64,000 nt of DNA from Fibrobacter succinogenes (GTDB taxonomy: Bacteria > Fibrobacterota > Fibrobacteria > Fibrobacterales > Fibrobacteraceae): positions 1-64,000 of the forward strand of contig CACXXH010000003.1 in the NCBI GenBank assembly GCA_902771595.1, given 5' to 3'. Below are positions 34,000 to 43,550 of this stretch, in pieces. Position 1 is the stretch's first letter. Each line of letters opens with the position of its first letter. The translations under genes and the position numbers were made by a program. Below the pieces are notes generated by a model that searched no databases, had not been told where the DNA came from, and worked only from the letters and a program-made list of their open reading frames with translations.

Positions 34000-35094
34000 A
34001 TGAACCCGAAACAATTCCTGACAGCGGCATTCGTGCTTGCCGCATGTGTGTATGGAGGTGCCGCGATGCCCGATTCCTTCGAAGATTCCCTGCTTCTCAA
34101 CGGCCGCTGGGCCAAGGCGGATTCTTGCTTGTGTGCAAGCGCCCCCGCGGTTTCCGTGAGCTTCCGGGCGAACGCGAAGGAAGTCTCGTTCGATATCGAG
34201 GGCGAGGCTCGCTTCAGGCTCGATACCGACGGCAAGCCGGGGGAATATTTCACCATCTTGGGCCGTACGGTGCAGAAGGTCGCCCTCGCGAAGGACGGCC
34301 GGGAGCATCTCTACCGTCTGGTCAAGGTCAGCGAGTCGAATCCGGGCAAAATATGCCTCCACGGGATTGCGCTCGGGAAGGGCGGTTCTTTTGGCAAGCG
34401 TCCGGAACCTTCCAGGCGCCGCATCGAGTTTATCGGCGATTCCTTCACCGTCGGGTACGGAGTCGAGGCGAATGGCCCCGAAGACGGCACTCCGTTCGAG
34501 AAGACGAATACGGCGAAGGCCTACTCCTTCTTGCTGGCCGACGGTTTCAAGGCCGACTACCAGATCAATGCCGTGAGCGGCCGCGGGCTCGTGCGCAATT
34601 ACGCGAACATCGTTCCGGAATGGACGCTTGCTAGTTTGTACGAATATACGGTGCCGGGGAGCATCGAACAGGAAGCGGGCGGTGCCGATCAGGGGCCGAA
34701 GACGGCGGGCATCCGCTGGGATTTCGAGCAGTTCCACCCCCAGGTGGTGGTCGTTTTCGTGGGGATAAACGACTTCCAGGGGGAACCCCCGTATGCGGAT
34801 GCGGTCCAGTTCAAGCGCGCCTATGCCGCTCTCCTGGACAAGCTGCGCTCGCTCCATCCCGGGGTCAAGTTCCTGCTCGTGTCCACCAAGACGTGGCCGA
34901 ACGACGCCCTTACCCCCGTGGTCGAGGAAATTTACAAGGATCAGGTGGCTGCCGGCCATGCGGACCTCTTGTATAGGCTTGTTTACACGGAGAACACCGC
35001 GCTGCACGGACACCCGAGCGAAATGTCCCAAAAGATGCTTGCGAACGATTTGAGGCCCCTTGTAGCCCGTCTTGGCGGGTGGCTCTCTCGCTAA
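34000..35094 (+). CDS. Secreted CE2-type carbohydrate esterase (SGNH hydrolase)
   Basis: 364 residues with a Sec signal. The N-terminal beta-sandwich (GRWAKADS..., VSFDIEGEARFRLDTDG) joined to a GDSL/SGNH catalytic domain is the layout of CE2 acetyl-xylan/glucomannan esterases. The nucleophile Ser is in FIGDSFTVGYG near residue 148, the Asn block in VFVGIND near 255, and the late His in GHPSEMS near 337; CE2 enzymes often have a Ser-His dyad, which matches the missing Asp before this His. Likely removes acetyl groups from hemicellulose. It diverges from the cytochrome gene. Confidence 0.86.
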   Translation: MNPKQFLTAAFVLAACVYGGAAMPDSFEDSLLLNGRWAKADSCLCASAPAVSVSFRANAKEVSFDIEGEARFRLDTDGKPGEYFTILGRTVQKVALAKDGREHLYRLVKVSESNPGKICLHGIALGKGGSFGKRPEPSRRRIEFIGDSFTVGYGVEANGPEDGTPFEKTNTAKAYSFLLADGFKADYQINAVSGRGLVRNYANIVPEWTLASLYEYTVPGSIEQEAGGADQGPKTAGIRWDFEQFHPQVVVVFVGINDFQGEPPYADAVQFKRAYAALLDKLRSLHPGVKFLLVSTKTWPNDALTPVVEEIYKDQVAAGHADLLYRLVYTENTALHGHPSEMSQKMLANDLRPLVARLGGWLSR

Positions 35095-35148
35095 AAGCGC
35101 CATAAAAAGTTATTTTTTATTCGGGTGCTTAGGAAGGAAAAGATTTTT

Positions 35149-36477
35149 ATGTCGAGGATTATGGAAAAAATATACGCTCTCTTCAGGATGAATATCCTGA
35201 TTTTCGTGCTATTGGCTGCTACGGTCATAGCCCTTTTCGCGTACCAGAATGGGCTTGATGAAATTGTCTTCCTGAACCTCTCCGACTACCCCTATGTCAT
35301 TGCCGAAACGGACAGCGCTGATGGCGGCTCCTCTGCCGTGGCCATCACCCGTACCGATTCTTCCATCATTGTCGATTACGAACTGAAGGAAGGCTACGCC
35401 TATCCGTACGCTGGCGTCAAGATCCTTTTGGGCGACGGAAAGACCAAGGGTCGTGACTTCTCCAAGTACGACAGCATCTTCGTGTGGGTCAAGCCCCGCG
35501 GCGAGGGAACGGTGCGTATCTACTTCCGCGCCTACGACCCCGCGTTCTACCGCGACGGCGACGAGGGCTCCCTCAAGTTCAACGAAGTCGAATTCTTCCC
35601 GCTCGAAGAGACCTATCCGGCGGTGTTTGTCCCCCAGGAATTCCGTGTGGCGTCCTGGTGGGTGGCCCAGAACGAAATCAGCGTGCACAAGGCCCGCGTT
35701 GACCTTTCGAACATCCCGCTCATTGAAATCCAGACGGGCACGAATGCCCCGCTTGGTTACGGCACCCTCGAAATCCGCGGGTTCTGCTTCAAGGGCAAGA
35801 AGATTGCTAAGCTCGACCTCGTGACTATCCTGGTCGCCCTCTGGTTCGTGACGTTCCTCATTATTCTCGTCATCCGCTTCTTCGACTACAACCGCGAACG
35901 CGCTGCAAACCGCAAGAAGCAGGAAGAACTCGAGAAGTACCTCGAGGCTCTCGAAATCGAGAAGAGCGAATACGAGAAGTCCAGCCGTACCGACCCGCTT
36001 ACGGGTTGCCTCAACCGCGCTGGCTTCGGTAGCGTGCTTTTGCGTGAACAGGAGAACCTGACCAAGAATGGCAGTCCGGTCTCGTTCGTGCTGCTCGACA
36101 TTGACCATTTCAAGGATGTGAACGACACTTACGGCCACAGCGTGGGCGACGAGGTGCTCATCAACCTCACGAAGCTCATCCAGGGCAAGATTCGCAATAG
36201 CGACAGCCTGGTGCGCTGGGGCGGCGAGGAATTCGTCATCCTCTGCGGCGAGACGCCTATCCAGAACGCGCAGTTCCTGGCCGAAAAGCTCCGTGTCGCC
36301 ATCGAGAAGACTCAGCTTATCCCGCAGCAGAAGATCACGTGCTCGTTCGGTATTTCCGAGATGGTGCAGGGCGAAGACCCCAAGCGTTTGTTCGAACGCG
36401 CCGATAAGGCCCTGTACGCTTCCAAGGAAGGCGGCCGCAACCGCGTGACGAGCGCTACCTACAGGCGCCAGCGTTAA
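35149..36477 (+). CDS. Diguanylate cyclase with a periplasmic carbohydrate-binding-like domain
   Basis: About 442 residues. Two membrane helices (about residues 13-33 and 225-247) flank a 190-residue periplasmic beta-sandwich resembling CBM11/CIA30-like modules (KYDSIFVWVKPRGEGTVRIYF, GYGTLEIRGFCFKG). A coiled-coil linker then leads to a GGDEF domain with intact RWGGEEFVILCGE and DPLTGCLNR; the product would be cyclic di-GMP. No upstream I-site RxxD is obvious. The design suggests extracellular or periplasmic glycan sensing linked to c-di-GMP. Start 35149 is preceded by AGGAAGG 11 nt away; a further ATG at 35161 is possible. Confidence 0.88.
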   Translation: MSRIMEKIYALFRMNILIFVLLAATVIALFAYQNGLDEIVFLNLSDYPYVIAETDSADGGSSAVAITRTDSSIIVDYELKEGYAYPYAGVKILLGDGKTKGRDFSKYDSIFVWVKPRGEGTVRIYFRAYDPAFYRDGDEGSLKFNEVEFFPLEETYPAVFVPQEFRVASWWVAQNEISVHKARVDLSNIPLIEIQTGTNAPLGYGTLEIRGFCFKGKKIAKLDLVTILVALWFVTFLIILVIRFFDYNRERAANRKKQEELEKYLEALEIEKSEYEKSSRTDPLTGCLNRAGFGSVLLREQENLTKNGSPVSFVLLDIDHFKDVNDTYGHSVGDEVLINLTKLIQGKIRNSDSLVRWGGEEFVILCGETPIQNAQFLAEKLRVAIEKTQLIPQQKITCSFGISEMVQGEDPKRLFERADKALYASKEGGRNRVTSATYRRQR

Positions 36478-36480
36478 GCT

Positions 36481-36846
36481 ATGAAGCGCCTTGCCTTATT
36501 TCTTTTTGCCGCGTTCCTGCTTGCGTCCTGTGCGCACAAAGAACCGGAAGTAGATTTCAAGCCGATCCAGCTGAACTGGTCTGCCCTGTCCGGAGATGCG
36601 GAATCGCACCCGGACAAGGACCGCTGCGTGATTTCAATCACCTCGACTCTCATGCAGGACAAGCGCGTCCTCGCCTCCAAGATGGAGCAGCTTGATTACC
36701 TTGTCATGTATGATGTGAATGGTGAAAACCTTGAATTTAAAGGGAATTGCGGCAATACGGCGTTTGAAAACGCCGTTGAATGCCACTGGACGGTGGTTTG
36801 TGCCGCAGGCGAAAATGTCGTTGTAAAATTTCACAACGGAGACTAG
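36481..36846 (+). CDS. Small lipoprotein of unknown function
   Basis: 121 residues with lipobox LASC near residue 17. The mature part contains three more cysteines (CVISIT, NCGN, CHWTVVC) that could form a disulfide in the periplasm. It starts 3 nt after the diguanylate cyclase stop, so it is probably in the same operon and could be an accessory of that sensor. No family recognised. Confidence 0.65.
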   Translation: MKRLALFLFAAFLLASCAHKEPEVDFKPIQLNWSALSGDAESHPDKDRCVISITSTLMQDKRVLASKMEQLDYLVMYDVNGENLEFKGNCGNTAFENAVECHWTVVCAAGENVVVKFHNGD

Positions 36847-36948
36847 CCGAAATAGGTTCCTTTTGGGGTTGCGGAGTTGTATTTTTAATCTGTTAGCCCA
36901 CAAGACTTTGCGGGCACTCCTACGGGTTGAAAACGCGAGGATTTATCT

Positions 36949-37785
36949 GTGAAGCCGATCTTTGAATATACAGACTACCGCGAATGGATTAGGGACGCTT
37001 TTGACGACTTCAAACAGCGCAAGACTGTTATATCCTGGCGTTACATGGCTATGAAGCTCGGCGCGGACCCGGGAAACCTTTTGCGCGTGTCGCAGGGCAA
37101 GATCCACCTCACGCTCTCGCTCGTGAAACCCATGGCGGAGTTCTTCGAACTCAACGAGAAGGAAACGGCCTACTGGACGGAACTGGTTTGCTTCGGGCGC
37201 GCGAAGACCGACGCCGAGGCGTTGAACCACTACGAAAAAATGCAGGTGCTCAAAGGTATACCACTTAAGCGCCTCGCGAAGAAGGAACTGGAGTTCTACC
37301 GCCACTGGTACTGCAACTCCATCCGCTCGATTATCGGCATTTGCAAGTTCAAGGACGACTATGAGGGGCTTGCGGAGAGCTGTACGCCCCCAATTTCTGT
37401 GGACGAGGCAAAAAGTGCCGTCAAACTTTTGTATGATTTAAACATGATCTCGAGGGATAGGGATGGATACTGGAAGGTGAACGACACCTTCGTGAGCACT
37501 GGTGGCAACTGGCGCTCCGAGGCCGTGCGCACATTCCAGAAGGAGACCATCCGCCTCGCAGGGGAATCGCTGGAACGCCACAATCCTCCGCAGAGAGATA
37601 TCAGCACGGTGACGATGACGTTCAACATGGACGATATCGCGCTCATCCGTGAAAAGATCAAGGAATTCCGTAGCGAACTTTTGCGCATGTCGCAAGAAGG
37701 CAGCGGCGACGACACCGTGTTCCAGTTGAACGTTCAGTTGTTCCCAATTGGGTTTGCGAAGAAATTGCAGGAGAAGGAAAAATGA
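36949..37785 (+). CDS. TIGR02147/DUF4423 family regulator, copy 1
   Basis: 278 residues. The N-terminus IFEYTDYREWIRDAFDDF and a following helix-turn-helix-like region (SWRYMAMKLGADPGNLLRVSQGK) match the TIGR02147 family, expanded in Fibrobacter and Bdellovibrio. The C-terminal part (RDISTVTMTFNMDDIALIREKIKEFR, ending QLNVQLFPI) is the DUF4423 domain. Probably a DNA-binding regulator, though no function has been established to my knowledge. GTG start with GCGAGG 7 nt upstream. It overlaps the following lipoprotein by 4 nt, the same coupled arrangement as copies 2 and 3, but its sequence is clearly more distant. Confidence 0.85.
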   Translation: MKPIFEYTDYREWIRDAFDDFKQRKTVISWRYMAMKLGADPGNLLRVSQGKIHLTLSLVKPMAEFFELNEKETAYWTELVCFGRAKTDAEALNHYEKMQVLKGIPLKRLAKKELEFYRHWYCNSIRSIIGICKFKDDYEGLAESCTPPISVDEAKSAVKLLYDLNMISRDRDGYWKVNDTFVSTGGNWRSEAVRTFQKETIRLAGESLERHNPPQRDISTVTMTFNMDDIALIREKIKEFRSELLRMSQEGSGDDTVFQLNVQLFPIGFAKKLQEKEK

Positions 37786-39422
37786 AAAAGTTGCTTCTCT
37801 TAATACCTGTTGCGCTTGCGGCATGGTTCTGCTCTTCGGCTCCCGAGGGCTTTACCGGTGGCCCGGGCAGCGAGACTACGAACGGCCTGGCTCTTGTGGA
37901 CGGCCGCCCGGCGCCCTATGCTTCTGTCGCACTCCGCAAGGTGGACTTCCGGGCGGAGAAGGCGGTCGAAGAAAACGCCATCGTCGTGGCAGATACTTAT
38001 GCTGACGGGGATGGTCTCTTTAACATTAAGATTCCGAACGACGGTAAGTACCGCCTCACGGTGGTCCACGACGGCGTTGCGTTTACGAAGGTCGTTACGC
38101 GTGACGACTTCTCTGAACCGGGCTGGGCGAACGCTCCTGATACGGTCAGGCTCGTGGCGACAGGCCTCCTTGCCGGTATCGTGGATGTGCCTGAGGGCTC
38201 GTCTTCTGTCTGGGTGGGCGTGCTCGGTACCGACGTGCTCGTGAAGACGGATTCGAACGGCTGGTTCGCTCTTCCGGCGGTACCCGCGAACGATTCCCTG
38301 CAACTCTACTTTGTCGACGAAAAGTACAAGAAGAATCTGGGCGAAGAAGATTTGTACGTGAATCCCCTGGAATCCGTGCAGAAGGATTATCGCACCTCGG
38401 ATGACGGGAAAATCGTTGTCCTCCAGAAAGACGGCACGCCTGCCGCCTATGCGGCAGTCGCCCTCCGCCCTGCGGCTATGATGGCGGAAAATTACGTTGT
38501 TCAAAACAAGATGGTCGATTCCGAAATCCGTGCCGACGAGCAGGGCAAATTTACCATGAATTGGCCTGCACGGGGCAATTACCGCCTGACAGTCGTTTCG
38601 GATGGCTCGGCGTTCTCGAAGGTGTTCACCGCCAAGGAACTGCCCGATCTTGATACCATCAAACTTTCCGCCACAGCTTCGATTTCGAGTAAAGTAACAC
38701 TCCGCTCCTCGGCTGAATATGCGTGGGTTGGCATATATGGGCTCGATGTGCTCGTGAAGACGAACAATGTGGGCGCCTACGTGCTTCCGAACGTGCCCGC
38801 GGGCGATACGCTTTCCTTGTACTTCCTGACTGCCGACAGCAACCAGCTTTATACGGAATGGAAGACTGTCGTTGAACCCAAGAGTACGCAGTTCCTGAGC
38901 CCCGTGATGGTGCTTCAGGATTTCGAGGGTGAGTCTGCGGGCTGGTACCTGAATATCGATTCCCTCAAGAAGGGTACCGAATTCAAGACGGCAAACGTGA
39001 AGGCGGGCATCGAGAAAGATTCTACCCGTGGCTCGAAAGTGTTCCACGGCAAGTACAAACTGGCTAATGACGATTACGCTTGGGCGCTTATCGGAACTTC
39101 GTTCGATCATTACATGAACTTCGCCGCAATCGATTCCATCGTGTTCTATGCGAAGGGTAACGGAAGCATTAAGCTTTCGCTCGAGAACTGGGTTTCGCCG
39201 TCGGTCAACCTGAAGGCGGCTACGGACTGGTACTCGCTTTCTTCGAAGTGGAAACGCATCAGCGTGAATCCGGCGGAACTCTGCGTGGGTAGCGCTAACG
39301 AAGAAACCTGCTTTACCACGTGGAACGCGGTGAAGGGCGGCGTCAAGCAGTTCCACATATTCGTGGAAGGCGGCTCCGAGTTCTACGTCGACGACGTGAC
39401 CCTCTACGGCGCGCTGTTCTAA
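37782..39422 (+). CDS. Lipoprotein with repeated beta-sandwich domains and a CBM11-like C-terminus
   Basis: 546 residues; the signal ends AAWFCSS, giving a lipobox-like Cys. Two repeats of about 170 residues each contain a carboxypeptidase-regulatory-like sandwich: GLFNIKIPNDGKYRLTVVHDG matches GKFTMNWPARGNYRLTVVSDG, and VWVGVLGTDVLVKTDSNG matches AWVGIYGLDVLVKTNNVG. The last 170 residues (LQDFEGESAGW... FYVDDVTLYG) resemble a carbohydrate-binding CBM11/CIA30-like fold. Likely an exposed glycan-binding lipoprotein. Translation is coupled to the TIGR02147 gene by an ATGA overlap with AGAAGGA inside that gene. Confidence 0.78.
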   Translation: MKKLLLLIPVALAAWFCSSAPEGFTGGPGSETTNGLALVDGRPAPYASVALRKVDFRAEKAVEENAIVVADTYADGDGLFNIKIPNDGKYRLTVVHDGVAFTKVVTRDDFSEPGWANAPDTVRLVATGLLAGIVDVPEGSSSVWVGVLGTDVLVKTDSNGWFALPAVPANDSLQLYFVDEKYKKNLGEEDLYVNPLESVQKDYRTSDDGKIVVLQKDGTPAAYAAVALRPAAMMAENYVVQNKMVDSEIRADEQGKFTMNWPARGNYRLTVVSDGSAFSKVFTAKELPDLDTIKLSATASISSKVTLRSSAEYAWVGIYGLDVLVKTNNVGAYVLPNVPAGDTLSLYFLTADSNQLYTEWKTVVEPKSTQFLSPVMVLQDFEGESAGWYLNIDSLKKGTEFKTANVKAGIEKDSTRGSKVFHGKYKLANDDYAWALIGTSFDHYMNFAAIDSIVFYAKGNGSIKLSLENWVSPSVNLKAATDWYSLSSKWKRISVNPAELCVGSANEETCFTTWNAVKGGVKQFHIFVEGGSEFYVDDVTLYGALF

Positions 39423-39527
39423 TCCCTGCATGAGCTTGGGTGACGGCCGTCGCAAAGACCCAGACCATAATCCTGTTTTTGTTGATATTTAAAGGGTTCT
39501 GCGCTTGTTTCGGAGCCCGAATTTAAG

Positions 39528-39533
39528 TATCTT
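39528..39533 (+). promoter_or_regulatory. -10-like box before the polyprenyl synthetase gene
   Basis: TATCTT, 8 nt before the ATG at 39542, with no Shine-Dalgarno. Fits the leaderless pattern. Confidence 0.35.
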
Positions 39534-39541
39534 TGGTCTAT

Positions 39542-40429
39542 ATGGAAAGTCTTGAAAAAGAATCGGCGATTGCCCAGGATTATCTTGCGCGCATCGCGAA
39601 AGAAGCTGAAGCGAAATTTGATGAACATCTTCCTCCGGTAAGCGACCGTCCGTGCCGCTTGCACGAGGCTATGCGTTATTCCATGTTTGCTGGCGGTAAG
39701 CGCCTGCGCCCCGGCCTTGCGAAGGCCACGTTCGATATGTTCGGCGGCAAGGGCGATAAGATTTGGCTTGCGACCAGCGCCCTCGAGATGCTCCACACGT
39801 TCAGCCTTATTCACGACGACCTTCCTTGCGTCGACAACGACGATTACCGCAGGGGCAAGCTCACGAGCCACAAGAAGTTCGGCGAAGCGACTGCCGTGAT
39901 GGCGGGCGACGCTCTCTGCGTTCAGGCTTTTGAACTGATGGGCCGTGCGGGCGATGCACGTGCCATCGAGGTTCTCGCCCACCTGCTGGGTACGTACGGC
40001 ATGATTGGCGGCGAGATGACCGACATTGAATGCGAAGGCAAGACTGTCGACCTCGAGATTGTCGACTACATCCATTACCACAAGACGGCGGCCCTCATCG
40101 AGGCTTCGCTCCAGGTGGGTGCGATGCTTGCCGGCGCCGACGAGAAGTCCATCGCGGCCATCCGCAATTACGGGCGCTCCATCGGGCTTGCGTTCCAGAT
40201 TGTCGACGATATTCTGGATATCGTCTCCACGACCGAAGAACTCGGCAAGGATGCCGGCTCCGATCTCGAGAAGGGCAAGGCGACCTACCCGTCCATCGTC
40301 GGACTTGAAAATTCACGCGCAAAGGCGAAGGAACTCTACGACGAATCCCTAAAGGCTCTCGACGGCCTTGCATGCGATACGTCCATCCTGCGCGCTATCG
40401 CCGCATTTATCATTACCCGGGTTAAGTAA
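39542..40429 (+). CDS. ispA: Polyprenyl (farnesyl/geranylgeranyl) diphosphate synthase
   Basis: Head-to-tail condensation of IPP with allylic diphosphates. Both Asp-rich motifs are present: HDDLPCVDNDD near residue 91 and QIVDDILD near 222, with GGKRLRP near 50 and the GEMTDIE segment. Length about 295 fits short-chain synthases of the IspA type, and linkage to dxs is typical of IspA. Start set at the ATG at 39542. The stop overlaps the dxs start (TAATGG), so isoprenoid supply genes are coupled. Chain length of the product cannot be fixed from sequence alone. Confidence 0.9.
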   Translation: MESLEKESAIAQDYLARIAKEAEAKFDEHLPPVSDRPCRLHEAMRYSMFAGGKRLRPGLAKATFDMFGGKGDKIWLATSALEMLHTFSLIHDDLPCVDNDDYRRGKLTSHKKFGEATAVMAGDALCVQAFELMGRAGDARAIEVLAHLLGTYGMIGGEMTDIECEGKTVDLEIVDYIHYHKTAALIEASLQVGAMLAGADEKSIAAIRNYGRSIGLAFQIVDDILDIVSTTEELGKDAGSDLEKGKATYPSIVGLENSRAKAKELYDESLKALDGLACDTSILRAIAAFIITRVK

Positions 40430-42300
40430 TGGATTTAAAAGACGTAAAGTCTCCAAAGGACATCAAGCACTGTTCCGTCCCGGAACTGAACCGGCTTGCC
40501 TCGCAGGTACGCGAGACAATCATTGGCCAGGTTTCCAAGCACGGCGGGCACTTGGCGTCTAGCCTCGGTGTCGTAGAACTCACGCTCGCGCTCCACTATG
40601 TGTTCAACGCGCCCGACGACAAGATCGTGTGGGACGTGGGGCACCAGGCTTATGTCCACAAGCTTTTGACCGGACGTTACGACCGGTTCGGCACGCTGCG
40701 CCAGCAGGGCGGTATTTCCGGGTTCCTCAAGCGTAACGAAAGCGAGTACGACTGCTTCGGTGCGGGCCATGCGACTACGTCCATTTCGGCCGCTCTCGGT
40801 TTTGCCGTGGCGCGCAACCATTTCGAGCGCAAGAACAACGTGGTGGCCGTCATCGGTGACGGTTCCATGACCGGCGGTATGGCATACGAGGCCCTCAACA
40901 ACGCCGGGCTCTCGAAGCAGAACATGACCATCATCTTGAACGACAACAAGATGAGCATCGCGCCCAACGTGGGCGGGTTCAGCAAGTACCTGAACCGCGT
41001 GATTTCGGACCCGGTTTACAACAAGATGCGTTCGGACCTGGACCGCCTGATGAGGCGTGTGCCCGGTATCTTGGGCAGCCGCTTCCGCGACCTGTTCCTG
41101 CAGGTGGAATCTGCCGCGAAGAACGCGGTGAAGCCCGGCGCCTTCTTCGAAGACCTGGGCGTGCGTTACTTTGGCCCCATCGACGGTCACGACATAAATG
41201 AACTTATCATGATTCTCGAGCGCGTGAAGTCGCAGCCCGGTCCGTGCATCGTGCACGTGCTGACCGAGAAGGGCCGCGGTCTCGATGCCGCCGAGAAGAA
41301 CCCGACCAAATTCCACGGATGCGGTCCGTTCGACCCCGAAAGCGGGCTCCCGCTTGCCCCGGGCAAGCCGAACCCCTCCCTCACGAGCGTCTTCGGCAAT
41401 ACTTTGCTCGAACTCGCGAAGAAGGACAAGCGCATCATGGGCATCACGGCCGCCATGCCCACGGGCTGCGGTCTCGATATAGTCGCGAAGGAATTACCCG
41501 ACCGCGTGATAGACGTGGGCATCGCGGAAGAACACGCGGTGACGTTTGCCGCGGGCCTTGCCTGCGACGGCGTGGTTCCGGTGGTCGCCATTTATTCTAG
41601 TTTCATGCAGCGCGCCTACGACCAGATTATGCACGATGTCGCGCTGCAGAACCTGCATGTGGTATTCGTGCTCGACCGCGCGGGACTTGTCGGTGCCGAC
41701 GGGCCCACGCACCATGGTGCGTTCGACCTGTCGTTCCTGCGTACCGTGCCCGGCATGACGGTGCTTGCGCCTAGCGACGAGAACGAACTCCGCGACATGC
41801 TGGTCGCCTCCATCGACATGGAGGGGCCCGTCGCAATCCGTTACCCGCGCGGGACTGCCCTCGCCGAATCGCTCGCGCCTGCAAGCGACGCTCCCTTCGA
41901 TGCGAAGCTCCCGAAGGTCATCGAGCAGGGCAAGGGAATCCTGCTGCTCGGTGCCGGGTTCATGACAAACGAACTGAAGAAGACCGCCGCCATATTGAAG
42001 GCGAACGGATACAGTCCCACGCTGGTGGATGCCCGTTTTGTCAAGCCTCTCGACGATGAATGCTACCGCGGGCTTCTCTCGAGCCACGACGTTATCGTGA
42101 CGCTCGAAGACAATACCCGCATAGGCGGCTACGGCTCTGCGGTCATGGAGCTCATGGCTGATTTGGGGATTACGGGAAAGAAGTTCTTCCGGTTTGGCCT
42201 GCCCGACCATTTCGTGGAACAGGGTGAAATCCAGAATCTGTACAAACTCTTGAAAATAGACGGCGAGTCTGTCGCCAAACAATTGATGGAAATACTATGA
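40429..42300 (+). CDS. dxs: 1-deoxy-D-xylulose-5-phosphate synthase
   Basis: Thiamine-dependent condensation of pyruvate and glyceraldehyde 3-phosphate, first step of the MEP isoprenoid pathway. 623 residues, usual size. DVGHQAYVHKLLTGR, the TPP-binding GDGSMTGGMAYEALNNAG near residue 142, the GPIDGHD segment and the central AEEHAVTFAAGLA near 367 are all typical. The C-terminal transketolase domain is complete. It sits between the prenyl synthase and an RNA methyltransferase with overlapping codons on both sides. Confidence 0.96.
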   Translation: MDLKDVKSPKDIKHCSVPELNRLASQVRETIIGQVSKHGGHLASSLGVVELTLALHYVFNAPDDKIVWDVGHQAYVHKLLTGRYDRFGTLRQQGGISGFLKRNESEYDCFGAGHATTSISAALGFAVARNHFERKNNVVAVIGDGSMTGGMAYEALNNAGLSKQNMTIILNDNKMSIAPNVGGFSKYLNRVISDPVYNKMRSDLDRLMRRVPGILGSRFRDLFLQVESAAKNAVKPGAFFEDLGVRYFGPIDGHDINELIMILERVKSQPGPCIVHVLTEKGRGLDAAEKNPTKFHGCGPFDPESGLPLAPGKPNPSLTSVFGNTLLELAKKDKRIMGITAAMPTGCGLDIVAKELPDRVIDVGIAEEHAVTFAAGLACDGVVPVVAIYSSFMQRAYDQIMHDVALQNLHVVFVLDRAGLVGADGPTHHGAFDLSFLRTVPGMTVLAPSDENELRDMLVASIDMEGPVAIRYPRGTALAESLAPASDAPFDAKLPKVIEQGKGILLLGAGFMTNELKKTAAILKANGYSPTLVDARFVKPLDDECYRGLLSSHDVIVTLEDNTRIGGYGSAVMELMADLGITGKKFFRFGLPDHFVEQGEIQNLYKLLKIDGESVAKQLMEIL

Positions 42301-43550
42301 GCGAAGAAAACAAGCGCACAGTGAAAACCACTCTTACCCGCAAGTTCGGTGTGAGTGAAAAGAAAGACGAACGCCGCCCGCGCAAGGACGACGGCGAATC
42401 CAGAAAGTTCGGCGACCGTCCCGCCTTTGGCGGACGCCGCGATGGCGAACACAGCGGTTTCCGTTCGGGCCGTCCGCGTGGACTGCGCGAAGATGGTTCC
42501 CGCAACGAGGATTCCGAAGGCCGTTTCGACCGCGAACGCCGCCCGCGTCGCTTTGGCGACCGCCCGTTTGGCCGCCGCGAAAGTGGCCGCTTCGGGGATC
42601 GTTTTGGCAAGCGCGGTGACCGTCCGTTCCGTTCTTTTGACGGCGCTTCCGAAAACACTCCGGTTTACCGCCAGCGTCCCGAACAGAAGGCTGAACGCGT
42701 CGACGAGAATATCGACGAGGCAACGCTCGAGGCACGCGCCGCTCAGATTGAAAAGTCCGAAGACACCGTCGCCAATCCGCCTTGGTTCAAGAAGCTCCTC
42801 GCCATCACGACGGAAAAGGGCCGTGAACGCGAAGGCCGCTTCCTCGGTGAAGGCGTGCATGTGGTGGACGAACTCGTGTCCCGCCACCGCGAAATCGTCA
42901 TCGCCGTCTACATGGTGGAAGGTTTCGAGAACGAACCGCTTATCGAAAAGATCAACGAGGCGGACGTCACCATCCATATGCTCACTGCCGACCAGATGAA
43001 GCAGCTTTCTTCTACAGTCACTACGCAGGGAATCATCGCGCACTGCCGCATCGCGAACAAGAAGCCGGTGTACGAATCGAGCCGCAGCGTGATTACGCTT
43101 GTCGATGCCGTGCAGGATCCGGGTAACCTCGGTACGCTCTTCCGCACGAGCCTCGGTTTCGGTTCCGACGGTATGGTGCTCGGCCGCGGCACGGTGAGCC
43201 CGTTCAACCCGAAGGTCGTGCGCGGTTCTTCGGGAACGTTCCTCCGCGTGCCTTTCGAATTCGACATCGACATGGTCGACCACATCAATTTCTTGCGCAG
43301 CAAGGGTTACACCATCATCGCTACGGATTTGCACGCGAAGCAGAGCCTCCGCGACATCCCGAAGCACAAGCTCCGCAAGATGGCCTTCCTCGTGGGTAAC
43401 GAGGGCGCTGGCACGAACCCGTACTTCATCGAACTTGCTGACGAGACCGTGAAGATCCCGATGAGCAGCGAGCTCGAATCTCTCAATGTTTCCGTGGCTC
43501 ACGGCATCCTCAGCTACGAGGCCGCCCAGATCCAGGAGGAACTCAAGTAA
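42297..43550 (+). CDS. TrmH/SpoU-family RNA methyltransferase with an Arg/Gly-rich N-terminal tail
   Basis: 417 residues. The first 130 are low-complexity and basic (repeated R-x-G, F-G-D-R and G-R-R segments), like an RNA-binding tail. A substrate-binding subdomain follows (PPWFKKLLAITTEKGRERE, then EALEVF-like strands), and the SPOUT knot carries VDAVQDPGNLGTLFRTSLGFG, FLVGNEGAGTNP and PMSSELESLNVSVAHGILSYE. These are the three SpoU motifs of 2'-O-ribose methyltransferases, most like 23S rRNA enzymes. The exact target nucleotide is unknown. Starts 4 nt inside dxs. Confidence 0.88.
   Translation: MSEENKRTVKTTLTRKFGVSEKKDERRPRKDDGESRKFGDRPAFGGRRDGEHSGFRSGRPRGLREDGSRNEDSEGRFDRERRPRRFGDRPFGRRESGRFGDRFGKRGDRPFRSFDGASENTPVYRQRPEQKAERVDENIDEATLEARAAQIEKSEDTVANPPWFKKLLAITTEKGREREGRFLGEGVHVVDELVSRHREIVIAVYMVEGFENEPLIEKINEADVTIHMLTADQMKQLSSTVTTQGIIAHCRIANKKPVYESSRSVITLVDAVQDPGNLGTLFRTSLGFGSDGMVLGRGTVSPFNPKVVRGSSGTFLRVPFEFDIDMVDHINFLRSKGYTIIATDLHAKQSLRDIPKHKLRKMAFLVGNEGAGTNPYFIELADETVKIPMSSELESLNVSVAHGILSYEAAQIQEELK

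Noticed and set aside
33942..34256. N-terminal extension of the cytochrome c frame
   Set aside because: It would overlap the divergent esterase gene and place residues before an obvious signal peptide; the start at 33941 fits both the signal and the TATATT box.
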